Assembly (NCBI GenBank): GCA_018267925.1
Contig: JAFDXO010000168.1
Coordinates: 1-64,000, forward strand
From: Bacteroidota bacterium
Lineage (GTDB): Bacteria > Bacteroidota > Bacteroidia > Chitinophagales > Chitinophagaceae
Direction: 5' to 3'
Length of the DNA stretch: 64,000 nucleotides
The translations under genes were made by a program, and so were the position numbers. Shown in pieces: positions 1 through 8,070 of this stretch; the stretch's first letter is position 1, and the number at the start of each line of letters is the position of its first letter. The notes below the pieces were generated by a model that searched no databases, was not told the origin of the DNA, and saw nothing but the letters and a program-made list of their open reading frames with translations.

Positions 1-52
1 AAATCTTCTTAAATCCGAAGTCGGTATAAGGATTGATGTATTTTGCTCTCAT
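1..52 (-). CDS. Rpn-family PD-(D/E)XK nuclease / putative transposase, 5' fragment cut by window edge
   Basis: Only the first 17 codons lie in the window, reading leftward from the ATG at 52. They give an N-terminus of the type KYINPYTDFGFKK, which is the usual opening of Rpn-family recombination-promoting nucleases (PD-(D/E)XK family, often annotated as putative transposases) in Bacteroidota. A promoter-like element lies directly upstream at 80-110. The catalytic residues are outside the window, so the family call rests on this short N-terminal signature alone. Confidence 0.6.
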   Translation of the reverse strand, partial: MRAKYINPYTDFGFKKI

Positions 53-372
53 TTTGCCTTTTATTGCAATATTATTATACAAATTTACAACGTTTTTGCC
101 ATTAGTGCAAGGTTGACGAGTAGCTTTTGTGCATAGTTAACAGGTGTCTTTTTGTTTTGTTTGATGGTATTGGGAATTTTTAAAAAAATGGCGCAAATCA
201 GCCCGCAGAAGAATTGCGTTAGTAGCACTATAATTTAACAAAATATTAACATTAAATATTTGGAAAATACCCCCACCCCCCTCCATTATTTTTGTTTTTA
301 CAACGTTGAAGGAGGAATCCGAAAATCCGTAGAAAAGAGTAAGGAACAAGCTAATTAATAAATTGATACGTA
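53..372. other. Intergenic region between divergent genes
   Basis: About 320 bases without a convincing gene. Apart from the leftward promoter at 80-110, it holds a C-rich tract at 270-281 and a rightward -7-like TATTTTTG at 287-294. A TTTG at 259-262 lies 24 bases upstream of the latter, which is longer than usual. This could drive the small gene at 373. The minus-strand frame that spans 137-397 overlaps the gene at 373 and has no recognisable protein features. Confidence 0.4.
80..110 (-). promoter_or_regulatory. Bacteroidota-type promoter for the Rpn-like gene
   Basis: On the minus strand the -7 element TAAATTTG (plus strand 80-87) lies 20 bases downstream of a TTG that serves as the -33 element (plus strand 108-110). 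The start codon at 52 is 28 bases past the -7 element. Spacing and sequence fit the TTTG-N19/20-TAnnTTTG consensus known for this phylum, with a shortened -33 box. Confidence 0.5.
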
Positions 373-731
373 ATGAAAAAAGTATTTTTATTGTCAATTC
401 TATTTGTTGTTATAAGTGCTTTTAGCGCAACTGCAATGAGCAAGCATGTCGAGGGTACTATCACTCTTGAACCTTGTACTATTAGTTATAGTGATACAAT
501 AACTTATTCAATTGTACCACCAGAAATTACAGGGTTTTCAGGGACTATAACTTTTGGCGGTGGCGTAAAGGAACGATAACCGTTGGCTTAACAGTGCATC
601 ATGATCAGACGGGAAATATTTCTGGTGTAAGCATGAATGAGATTTTTGGAGACCCAGAAGCTGAGACTATTTTTGAACATGAGATTGCAACTTTTACAGA
701 AGAATTGAATAACTTAGAACGCCAACTTTAG
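373..731 (+). pseudogene. Small secreted protein gene broken by a one-base frameshift
   Basis: The frame opened by the ATG at 373 encodes a lipid-free signal peptide (about residues 1-21, hydrophobic core then SATA) and stops at 579 after 68 codons. Just before that stop a second frame, offset as expected for loss of one base, continues without interruption to a TAG at 729-731. It adds about 50 residues beginning TITVGLTVHHDQTG. The joined product would be about 118 residues. The repeated GTIT pattern on both sides of the break (GTITFGGGV, then TITVGL) supports one original protein rich in beta strands. No family was recognised. A sequencing or assembly indel around 555-585 would give the same picture. 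Confidence 0.6.
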
Positions 732-791
732 ATATTTCATTCACTGGAACATTAGTTAATTTGATACACTTTATTTATATCTAAGAATTAT

Positions 792-1484
792 ATGGTTAAA
801 ATGATAGTGTTAATATCGCTTTTTTTTACTACAGTTAACAGCCTTGCGCAAACAATGGTTTTCAATTTTAAGGCAGTATATAAATATGAACCGTATTATC
901 AAAGGCAAACAAAGGATGAAATAATTTTTAATGATTTGACAAAAAGTTTATTTGATGATTTGAATTTCGTTTGTTATGCAAATGATAGTTTTAGTTTCGT
1001 CCAAGCGGTATTGAATCAAAAAAATCCTTTGAGTTCAAATGATAAAAGAATTAAGGGTACATTCATAAATGAATCAGGAAATGCTTTAGTATTCAATTAT
1101 CAAAGTAATTGTATTTATGAAAGTTTTGAAAATGGCAGTTTTGAATGTTATCGTCTTGAGGAAATTGGATTTATGAAAACCAAAAACAGAAAACTTGTTA
1201 GTGGTTATCAGTGTAATGAATGGGTGGCTACGAACCTAAAATATAAGAACATTGTAGTTTACACATCAAATAGATTAAACCAGTTTGTCCACCCAGGTAT
1301 TCGTATTCCTCAATCATTGGAAGGCGTAGTTATGTTAGAGGTCAAAGACAAGGGCAAGTACACACTTCTGAGTTACGATATAATCAAAACACAATTAAAA
1401 ATCAATGCCTGTAAACAGCAAATGAAAGTACTAAACTTTGCAGATAGGCTTATTGCTTCTAAATGGAAAGGAATAAAAAAATAA
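792..1484 (+). CDS. Secreted protein, divergent GLPGLI-like family
   Basis: The 230-residue product has a signal peptide of about 20 residues ending SLAQ, typical of Bacteroidota exported proteins. The middle and C-terminal part carries the layout of the GLPGLI family: a KLVSGYQCNEW segment (compare the family's GYxCxxA), then a VVYTSN segment (compare vWYT), then a Pro/Gly-containing stretch and SLEGVVMLEV in the place of the GLPGLI-leading-to-ileLE motif. The diagnostic GLPGLI hexapeptide itself is not conserved, so this is a distant relative at best. Function is unknown. A second Met at codon 4 is an alternative start. The gene stands alone, 60 bases after the broken gene upstream. Confidence 0.5.
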   Translation: MVKMIVLISLFFTTVNSLAQTMVFNFKAVYKYEPYYQRQTKDEIIFNDLTKSLFDDLNFVCYANDSFSFVQAVLNQKNPLSSNDKRIKGTFINESGNALVFNYQSNCIYESFENGSFECYRLEEIGFMKTKNRKLVSGYQCNEWVATNLKYKNIVVYTSNRLNQFVHPGIRIPQSLEGVVMLEVKDKGKYTLLSYDIIKTQLKINACKQQMKVLNFADRLIASKWKGIKK

Positions 1485-1764
1485 TAAATTACAATCAGTT
1501 GTTCATAACTTTCTACCGTTGATGTTTTTAACCTACAACCATTTGGCAAGCAAGTTTGTTGTAGGTTCTAAAATCTTGCTTTTACACAAAAAAACGCTGA
1601 TTACTTTGGGTAAAATTATTTTTCTAAAATAAAATTAAGTATTAAATTTGTGTAAGGCTACCCTTAATGGGATTTTTTCAAGCAGGTCCTTTTGGAATAT
1701 TTATTGCCGCTGCTTGTTCTTTAGCTTTTACCGATTGATTTTGTGTAATGTAAATTAAATTTAT
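1485..1764. other. Intergenic region with one long-loop inverted repeat
   Basis: This gap of about 280 bases contains an inverted repeat, ACCTACAAC at 1531-1539 and GTTGTAGGT at 1558-1566, separated by 18 bases. It may end transcription of the gene at 792, but it lacks a strong T run. A 23-codon frame at 1667-1738 is present but too short and featureless to call. Nothing else was recognised. Confidence 0.35.
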
Positions 1765-2253
1765 ATGACAAACGGATTTCATTTTATGTACAATTATCGT
1801 GTTAAATATTGGGGTATTGTTGTTTCAGCCTTTTTTCTTGTATTGCTTGTTGTCTTACGTATTTCAAGCTTCTCTTTGCTCGGTCTTAGCCCTGAATCTT
1901 TCCTTGCATTAAGTAAGTTTATTTTCCTTGCGGGGCTTATTATCATTGCGTATAGTAAAGAAAAGCATGAAGATATAAGGATTGAAATGTACAGAAGAGA
2001 AAGTTTACAATTCTCGTTCTACCTCACACAAAGTTTGCTTTTAGGGGGCGCATTAACAGCAGAGTTAAACCAGAAGAATATGATTGAATCGGGTTTGCTT
2101 ACTCTGATTGCAACAATTTCAATCAGCTCCTATTTGGCAACGTTTAATTTCTTCTTACTTACCGGAAAACAATCATACAGCAAGCGGCTATCTTATATTT
2201 TAGGAGGCGTTGTAGCCCTTGTTTGTTTGACTTTTATGATATGGTTGGATTAA
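1765..2253 (+). CDS. Small membrane protein of unknown function (four predicted helices)
   Basis: The 162-residue product has four hydrophobic segments at roughly residues 15-35, 47-64, 86-103 or slightly beyond, and 140-160, with a charged loop of about 25 residues (KEKHEDIRIEMYRRESLQ) after the second. No family motif was recognised. A Met at codon 8 (position 1786) is an equally good start, since neither has a clear ribosome-binding site. It stands alone, with 280 bases of non-coding sequence before it and a convergent gene after it. The lack of context prevents any functional inference. Confidence 0.6.
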   Translation: MTNGFHFMYNYRVKYWGIVVSAFFLVLLVVLRISSFSLLGLSPESFLALSKFIFLAGLIIIAYSKEKHEDIRIEMYRRESLQFSFYLTQSLLLGGALTAELNQKNMIESGLLTLIATISISSYLATFNFFLLTGKQSYSKRLSYILGGVVALVCLTFMIWLD

Positions 2254-2352
2254 GCCGAAATTTTGCTACTAATTAAAACCAATCATTAGGATTGCCTTTG
2301 TAGCTTGAATTCAGCAGTATGTCGGAATTGAAATACCGTAAGTATTTGAAAG

Positions 2353-3669
2353 CTAATCTACAGTTGTTTCTGAGTTTTGTATTTCAGGTAAGACAGTCAG
2401 TTCGACAGTTTCAGCAGAGTTTCTGTACATTTTAATGATATGTACTTCATAGCGATCTACTATCACCTTGTCGTTTTCGCGTAATTCTTGAGGAAATTGA
2501 TAGGACATAAGCCCGGAAAGGGTTTCATAATGATCGCTTTCGGTTAATTTATGTGGGAGATATTTATTGATGTCGTTCAAATTGGTGTGTGCATTGACAA
2601 TAAAAGTAGATCGTGAAGTTTGTTCAACATAAGGTTTTTCATTGTCGTATTCATCTTGAATTTCACCTACCAATTCTTCTAAAATGTCTTCCATTGTTAC
2701 AATACCGGACACTTCACCAATTTCATTGGTAACAATTGCCATTTGAATATGCTTCTTTTGAAAGTCTTTTAAGAGGTCTTTAATTAGCCTACTTTCAGGA
2801 ATAAATTTGGCATGTCTTAGTAAGGGTCTAATATTATCCGGCTTTTGAGTGGCTACCATTGTGCGCATCAAATCCTTGGTGTAAATTATGCCAATGATTT
2901 CGTCAAGTGAACCATCACATACCGGATAACGGGAGTATCCTTCTTTAATAGCAAAATGAATAGCTTCCTCTAAAGAAAGGTGTGCATTTAAGGGAGTTAC
3001 ATTTTTGCGAAGGGTTTGAATATCCCATACACGACGATCATCAAAGTCGAAAACATTTCTGATTAAGTCTCTTTCAGTTTCTTCAATTGCTCCGCCTTCG
3101 TGGCTTTCAGAAATAATCATTTTCAATTCTTCTTCCGAATGAATTTCGCTTCCGTGTGCCGGACGAATGCCCACAAGTTTTAAAATGAAGTTTGCCAAGC
3201 CATTCAACAACCAGATAAACGGGCGAAAAACAATGTAGAAAGCTTTTAAGGGTAAGGCTATGGCAAAGGTTGTATTAGTAGGGTAGCGAATAGCTATAGA
3301 TTTGGGTGCCAATTCTCCAAAAGTGATGTGTAAAACAGTAATGGTAGCAAAGGCAACAGGGATGGCAATGCTGTGTGCGGTGTGTTCCGTAATGGGTAAA
3401 CTAAAAAAGTTGAATAAACGTAGTAAAATATTGGTTGTTACATTTTCTCCAACCCAGCCTAATCCAAGACTGGCCAAGGTTATCCCCAATTGTGTAGCCG
3501 CTAAGTAGGCATCTAAGTTGTTGACTATACTTTTGGCTGTCTTCACTAAATTAGTGTTTTCCCTTACTTCAATTTGGGACGAACGTACTTTTACAATAGC
3601 AAATTCTGCCGCAACAAAAAAGCCATTAAGAAGCACTAAGAAAAGGGTAATTAATATGTCGGACCACAT
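2353..3669 (-). CDS. CNNM/CBS-domain membrane protein (CorC/HlyC-type transporter)
   Basis: The start at 3669 gives 438 residues beginning MWSDILITLFLVLLNGFF, exactly where the CNNM (DUF21) membrane domain starts. An upstream in-frame start would add 30 unrelated residues running into the divergent gene's leader. Order of domains: CNNM with four helices (about 1-190), a pair of CBS domains (about 205-325), and a C-terminal transporter-associated domain (about 345-425). The family mediates Mg2+/Co2+ or other cation efflux, and gliding protein GldE is a Bacteroidota paralogue of the same fold. Nothing visible separates a cation exporter from a GldE-like role. It is divergent from the glycosyltransferase gene at 3829. 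Confidence 0.85.
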   Translation of the reverse strand: MWSDILITLFLVLLNGFFVAAEFAIVKVRSSQIEVRENTNLVKTAKSIVNNLDAYLAATQLGITLASLGLGWVGENVTTNILLRLFNFFSLPITEHTAHSIAIPVAFATITVLHITFGELAPKSIAIRYPTNTTFAIALPLKAFYIVFRPFIWLLNGLANFILKLVGIRPAHGSEIHSEEELKMIISESHEGGAIEETERDLIRNVFDFDDRRVWDIQTLRKNVTPLNAHLSLEEAIHFAIKEGYSRYPVCDGSLDEIIGIIYTKDLMRTMVATQKPDNIRPLLRHAKFIPESRLIKDLLKDFQKKHIQMAIVTNEIGEVSGIVTMEDILEELVGEIQDEYDNEKPYVEQTSRSTFIVNAHTNLNDINKYLPHKLTESDHYETLSGLMSYQFPQELRENDKVIVDRYEVHIIKMYRNSAETVELTVLPEIQNSETTVD

Positions 3670-3828
3670 AGGATGTGCCGCAAAGCTATTACAAAAAAAA
3701 TAGCTCAAGATGGATTGCCCTTCAGTAGAAGGATTTTTTGGCATGTTCTTCTTTCTCACGCTACTTTCTATTTTTGCCTTTGCACTATTTTTAGATTAGT
3801 GCCGATCTACTTAACGAACAATTTTCTG

Positions 3829-5769
3829 ATGGTTCATACCGACAATTTTCGACAAGAATCACCCAACTGGAAATGGGTATTTTTTTTAGTTAGTGCAATT
3901 CTATTAATTGCGATGCCCCTACTTAGTCGTCAATATGGGCAAAGTGGCGATGAGTGGTTGCAAATTGAATATGGAAGAGATATTTGGAATTATTTTTTTC
4001 AGGGCGATCAACAGGCATTAAATTATGACAACAAAAGCTTGCAGTATGTAGGTCAACAATTCTATGGTGGCTTTTTTGATTTTCTGATGGAGGTTGTACA
4101 TCGTTGGTTTCCTTCTATTCCTATTTTAATTGTTCGACATTTTTTCAATGCGCTTACTGGAGCATTAATGATGATTTTTACCGGACTTTTTGCTAAGCGA
4201 TTAAGCCGAGATTGGTCTGTCGGGCTAATAGCTCTACTGTTTATTATTTTTTCTCCACGCATATTTGGCGAAAGCATGAATAACCCTAAAGATATTCCTT
4301 TGGGTTGCGGCTTTATCATGGGTTCCTACTATTGGTTAGCCTTGCTGCAAGATTTGCCTAAAAATGCTTGGCGACACGCGATAGGAATAGCTATTGGTTT
4401 TGGCATTGCCTTCGGAGTTCGTTCGGCGGGCGGTATTTTGTTGATTGCCTATCTCGGCATGATGACTTTGCTCTATTATTTCTTCGACAAAGAATTTAAA
4501 GCTTTGATTCATGCTAATCAAAATCAACTGCTCAAGAAGGGAGTTATGATTGGTGTTATTGCCTTGATAATAGGCTATATGATAGGCTTGCTAACCTGGC
4601 CTTGGGGCTTGCAGTCTCCTATTTCTAACCCTATCGCATCATTGAAAGAAATGACCAATCGTAGTGTTACGTTGCGTGTGTTTTTCGAAGGTGTTTTTCG
4701 ACCCAATAATGCGCAACCTTGGTATTATGAATTGAAGTGGATGATTATTTCCAATCCGGTGGTCGTATTGTTAGGCATGGTTTTGTTTATTGCTTTGTTT
4801 AAGCAAAGCAAAAAGCAATATGGATGGTTTGTAGTTGTTTTTCTCATTTTCGCTTCATTTTTTACGACTTTGTACATGATTTATAAAAAATCAAGTGTGC
4901 ATGATACTTGGCGGCACTTGTTTTTCATCTATCCGTTTTGGGTTACAATGGCTGCCTTGTCTATTCCCTTAGTGGGTAGTTTCTTAAAGAGTCCAAAGTT
5001 TCATTTCTTGCCTCATATTTTGGCTGTTGTAGGATTGTTGCCTACCATTATTTGGACTATAAGAACCCATCCCAATCAATACGTTTATTTCAATGCTTTG
5101 GTTGGTGGAATTGAAGGAGCCAATGGATATTATGATACTGATTATTACCAAAACAGCGGCTTGCAAGATGCGCAATGGTTGTTGCAACATGCTAAACACA
5201 CACCGGGCCAAAAAATATTAGTTGCGTCCAATATGCTTGGGTTTGATAAATATTTTGCAAAAGACACTGCCTGGATTGGCTACTATTATGTTCGCTACAA
5301 TGACCGGCATACCAAGGACTGGGATTATTATGTAACCTATTCTCGCTACATTTCGCCGGAACAGTTGCAAAATGGGCTATGGCCGCCCAAAGATGCCGTA
5401 CACGAAGTGAAAGTTGATGGTGTTACCTTATCTGCTGTTTTGGAAAGAAAAAGTAAAGATGGAATAGCTGCCAATGCAGCACTGCAAAAGAAGGACTTTG
5501 CAACTGCGGCTCAGCTTTATTCAAGTTTTGTGAAAGTAGAACCATTCGATGAAAATGCTTGGGCAAACTATGGCATTGCATTAGCTTCTATCGGTCAATT
5601 AGATCCAGCTATAGGTGCGTTGAAAAAAGCAACTGAGCTGGATCCGGGAAATGCACAATTCTTTCAAATTTTAGCACAGATATTTCAGGCAAAAGGCGAT
5701 TCCGGAAATGCACAACAGGCTATGAGTACTGCCAATGCAATCCAGATGCGAGAAGAAGAAGCTCAATAA
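3829..5769 (+). CDS. GT-C glycosyltransferase (ArnT/PMT-like) with C-terminal TPR repeats
   Basis: From the ATG at 3829 the product has 646 residues. The longer frame opening at 3673 would overlap the divergent CNNM start and adds an implausible Cys-rich leader. The protein has about ten membrane segments. The first loop carries an acidic motif (GDEW, near residue 40), the position of the catalytic or metal-binding acid in GT-C enzymes that use polyprenyl-phosphate sugars. Residues from about 545 onward form two to three TPR repeats (a DENAWANYGIALASIGQLD-type repeat, then DPGNAQFFQILAQIF). Known relatives add sugars to proteins or lipids at the outer face of the inner membrane, and the TPR tail probably docks a partner. 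The sugar and acceptor are unknown. Confidence 0.75.
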   Translation: MVHTDNFRQESPNWKWVFFLVSAILLIAMPLLSRQYGQSGDEWLQIEYGRDIWNYFFQGDQQALNYDNKSLQYVGQQFYGGFFDFLMEVVHRWFPSIPILIVRHFFNALTGALMMIFTGLFAKRLSRDWSVGLIALLFIIFSPRIFGESMNNPKDIPLGCGFIMGSYYWLALLQDLPKNAWRHAIGIAIGFGIAFGVRSAGGILLIAYLGMMTLLYYFFDKEFKALIHANQNQLLKKGVMIGVIALIIGYMIGLLTWPWGLQSPISNPIASLKEMTNRSVTLRVFFEGVFRPNNAQPWYYELKWMIISNPVVVLLGMVLFIALFKQSKKQYGWFVVVFLIFASFFTTLYMIYKKSSVHDTWRHLFFIYPFWVTMAALSIPLVGSFLKSPKFHFLPHILAVVGLLPTIIWTIRTHPNQYVYFNALVGGIEGANGYYDTDYYQNSGLQDAQWLLQHAKHTPGQKILVASNMLGFDKYFAKDTAWIGYYYVRYNDRHTKDWDYYVTYSRYISPEQLQNGLWPPKDAVHEVKVDGVTLSAVLERKSKDGIAANAALQKKDFATAAQLYSSFVKVEPFDENAWANYGIALASIGQLDPAIGALKKATELDPGNAQFFQILAQIFQAKGDSGNAQQAMSTANAIQMREEEAQ

Positions 5770-5796
5770 ACAGCAACAAAAATCAAGGAACTGCTG

Positions 5797-5804
5797 TATT
5801 TTTG
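5797..5804 (+). promoter_or_regulatory. -7 element of the yebC promoter
   Basis: TATTTTTG followed by CACGC lies 44 bases before the yebC start and matches the Bacteroidota -7 consensus TAnnTTTG. No good TTTG is visible about 19 bases upstream, so this may be a weak or activator-dependent promoter. Confidence 0.45.
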
Positions 5805-5847
5805 CACGCAATTTTTTCATACATAAACAAAGTTTAAGCCTAATTAT

Positions 5848-6558
5848 ATGGGTCGCATATTTGAAGTTCGAAAATCTAAAATGTTTGCTCGCTATGATCG
5901 CATGGCTAAACAATTTACCCGTATTGGTAAAGAAATAGCCATAGCAGTTAAAAAGGGTGGACCTGATCCGGATACGAACCCGATGTTGCGACGCATCATG
6001 CAAAATGCCAAATCGGTAAACATGCCGAAAGAGCGAATTGAAGGAGCCATTAAAAATGCACTCGGAAAGGACACCAGTAACTATGACGAGGTGTTGTATG
6101 AAGGATATGCACCGCATGGAATTGCCCTGCTGGTAGAAACAGCAACGGATAATACAACCAGAACGGTAGCCAATGTACGTTCACATTTTAATAAAGGGGG
6201 CGGAAGCCTTGGAAACAGTGGTTCGGTAGGTTTTCTTTTTAAGCACCTTGGTGTATTTAAGCTGAGTGCGGAAGGATTGAATGCAGAAGATCTGGAGCTT
6301 GAATTAATTGATGCAGGGTTGGAAGAGTTGGGTGAAGACAGCGAAGGAAACATGATCGTTCGATGCGAGTTTAATGATTTTGGTAACATGCAAAAAGCAC
6401 TTGAAGAACGAGGTATTACACCCATATCTTCCGAGTTGGAATGGTTGCCGCTTAATACTGTTGAAATTTCAGAAACCGCAGCAGACGATGTCTTTAAGTT
6501 GATAGAACGTATTGAACAAGACGATGACGTTCAACGTGTGTTTCACAATATGGCATAG
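5848..6558 (+). CDS. yebC: YebC/PmpR (TACO1) family protein
   Basis: The 236-residue product starts MGRIFEVRKSKMFARYDRMA, the form of the YebC N-terminus seen in Bacteroidota, and contains the family's KKGGPDPDTNPMLRR and NMPKERIEGAI stretches. Family members act as transcriptional regulators or, in more recent work, as translation factors that relieve ribosome stalling at proline-rich stretches. The length is standard. The gene is 26-29 bases upstream of rlmB on the same strand, so the two are probably co-transcribed as a translation-related pair. Confidence 0.93.
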   Translation: MGRIFEVRKSKMFARYDRMAKQFTRIGKEIAIAVKKGGPDPDTNPMLRRIMQNAKSVNMPKERIEGAIKNALGKDTSNYDEVLYEGYAPHGIALLVETATDNTTRTVANVRSHFNKGGGSLGNSGSVGFLFKHLGVFKLSAEGLNAEDLELELIDAGLEELGEDSEGNMIVRCEFNDFGNMQKALEERGITPISSELEWLPLNTVEISETAADDVFKLIERIEQDDDVQRVFHNMA

Positions 6559-6587
6559 ATAAAAGAGGCGGCCCTAAATATTCTTTG

Positions 6588-7343
6588 ATGAGAAAAAGTC
6601 ATTCATTACCCTTGCTCATCGGTCGAAAGCCCGTGTTGGAAGCACTTCAACAAGGAGCAACAATTGAAAAGATATTTATTCTACGATCGGCTTCGGGAGA
6701 AGAAATTGGCGACATCAAAAAGTTGGCAAAAGATAGAAATGTGCCGATAAGCCAAGTGCCGGTTGAAAAACTAAACAATCTTACTAAAGCTCAACATCAG
6801 GGTGTCGTAGCATGGACAAGTTTGTTAGAATACGTAGAATTGCAAGATGCTATTTCACATGTGGTAGAACAGGGTGAGTTGCCTTTGTTTGTTTTGCTTG
6901 ACGGCGTTACAGATACTCGAAATGTAGGTGCCATAGCACGAACGGCTCTTTGTTGTGGTGCTCAAGGTGTCATTTTGCCTACCTCCTCATCAGCCTCACT
7001 TACGGAAGAAGCCATAAAAACTTCGGCAGGGGCATTGCGCAAAATATTGTTGTGTAGAATTCCTTCGATTCAACAAGCTATTGATGTACTTAGGTTAAAT
7101 GGTATCCGTGTGATGGGTACTCAAATGCAAGGTAGTGTTCCGGTGTATGAAGCAGACCTTACAGAGCCTTGTTGTATCGTGATGGGAGCAGAAGATACCG
7201 GAATTAGCAAAGATGTGATTCGCCGAGCAGATACGTTGATTCGTATTCCAATGAATGCGCAATTTGACTCCTTGAATGTATCTGTAGCAACAGGTATGTT
7301 GCTGTATGAAGCCATGCGACAGCGCAAACTATCAGAGAAATAA
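6588..7343 (+). CDS. rlmB: 23S rRNA (guanosine-2'-O)-methyltransferase, RlmB/SpoU family
   Basis: The ATG at 6588 gives 251 residues; a TTG one codon upstream is possible but unnecessary. An N-terminal substrate-binding domain (about 8-85, starting LIGRKPVLEAL) is followed by the SpoU/TrmH knot domain. Its motif 1 reads DGVTDTRNVGAIARTA, its motif 2 IVMGAEDTGIS, and its motif 3 IPMNAQFDSLNVSVA. RlmB uses SAM to methylate the 2'-O of G2251 in 23S rRNA, and other SpoU members modify nearby sites, so the exact nucleotide is inferred. A strong terminator follows at 7351. Confidence 0.88.
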   Translation: MRKSHSLPLLIGRKPVLEALQQGATIEKIFILRSASGEEIGDIKKLAKDRNVPISQVPVEKLNNLTKAQHQGVVAWTSLLEYVELQDAISHVVEQGELPLFVLLDGVTDTRNVGAIARTALCCGAQGVILPTSSSASLTEEAIKTSAGALRKILLCRIPSIQQAIDVLRLNGIRVMGTQMQGSVPVYEADLTEPCCIVMGAEDTGISKDVIRRADTLIRIPMNAQFDSLNVSVATGMLLYEAMRQRKLSEK

Positions 7344-7350
7344 TAAAATT

Positions 7351-7385
7351 AAAAGCCGTAGCACATTGAGTACTACGGCTTTTTT
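7351..7385. terminator. Bidirectional terminator between rlmB and the SWIB gene
   Basis: Perfect 11-base arms AAAAGCCGTAG (7351-7361) and CTACGGCTTTT (7373-7383) enclose an 11-base loop, with a T run on the plus strand and an A run on the other side. It lies between convergent genes and can stop both. Confidence 0.9.
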
Positions 7386-7401
7386 GTTTCTGATGAAACT
7401 A

Positions 7402-7749
7402 TTATTTCTTCACGTTGTCATTTACAATTTTAGCAAGTTCAAACATGGAAATTTGAGCTTTACCGAACAACGCTTTTAGCTTGTCATCGCCATTAATCAT
7501 GCGCTTGTTTTTAGAGTCCTGCAAATTGTTGGCTTTGATATAATCCCATACTTTTTTTACGATCTCGGTGCGTGGCAATGCTTTGCTTCCCACTACTGCC
7601 GCAAGTTTGTCGCTTGGGTTAAGAGGAGCCATGAATGCCGCGTTTGGTTTTCTGGTTGCCGCTGCTTTGGGAGCTGCTGCTTTTTTAGGAGCAGCTTTAG
7701 TCGCAGCCTTAGGCGCTGCTTTTGCTGTTGCTTTTTTGGCTGTTGCCAT
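7402..7749 (-). CDS. SWIB/MDM2-domain protein with lysine/alanine-rich tail
   Basis: The 115-residue product has two parts. Residues 1-34 are almost only Ala and Lys, with a few Pro and Thr, in AAPK- and KKAA-type repeats like a histone H1 tail. Residues about 36-113 form a SWIB domain (a PLNPSDKLAAVVG opening, then TEIVKKVWDYIKANNLQD, then LKALFG). SWIB domains are best known from eukaryotic chromatin remodelling subunits, and small stand-alone versions occur in Chlamydiae and Bacteroidota. The basic tail suggests DNA or RNA binding in the nucleoid. The gene is monocistronic and convergent with rlmB. Function is inferred from the domain only. Confidence 0.88.
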   Translation of the reverse strand: MATAKKATAKAAPKAATKAAPKKAAAPKAAATRKPNAAFMAPLNPSDKLAAVVGSKALPRTEIVKKVWDYIKANNLQDSKNKRMINGDDKLKALFGKAQISMFELAKIVNDNVKK

Positions 7750-8070
7750 GATTGAAAATTTAAGAGTTAAGAATTATTGCGCTCTTGCAGGAATAAAATA
7801 AATACACTCTTTTTTACTCTGCAAATTTTTTCTTCGTATTTCTTGATGTTTTTAGGGTTTAGCTGCATTTTGGGATAATTTTTTAAAAGTTCTTAATAAA
7901 AAGTGCTTCTTTTTTTCTTTCTGATTGGACAAATGCGTATAAAAAGGCAAATTAAGTATAGCTCTGCTCCTTTTCTTATGATGGGAGTCATTTTTACGTC
8001 TAATTATCATCACTATTTAAACACAGTATGAAATCTACTTTCGCTTCCCCACTTTTATTTCAATTTCGTT
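7750..8070. other. Divergent regulatory region between the SWIB gene and ccoI
   Basis: About 320 bases with no reading frame of note. It holds the Crp/Fnr-like palindrome at 7977-7992 and a weak rightward -7-like TACTTTCG at 8036-8043, 27 bases before ccoI. No clear promoter was found for the leftward SWIB gene. Confidence 0.5.
7977..7992 (+). promoter_or_regulatory. Crp/Fnr-type operator upstream of ccoI
   Basis: TATGA-TGGGAG-TCATT has the TGA-N6-TCA core shared by Crp, Fnr and FixK sites. Its centre is about 86 bases before the ccoI start. Two further sites with the same core and almost the same distance to a start codon occur at 10514 and 17074, all in this respiratory block. Confidence 0.6.

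Noticed and set aside
137..397. Minus-strand frame of 86 codons at the left end
   Set aside because: It overlaps the start of the gene at 373 and has no domain, signal or plausible composition. The hydrophobic start comes from AT-rich intergenic DNA.
1667..1738. Short plus-strand frame of 23 codons (MGFFQAGPFGIF)
   Set aside because: Too short, with no neighbour or conservation evidence.
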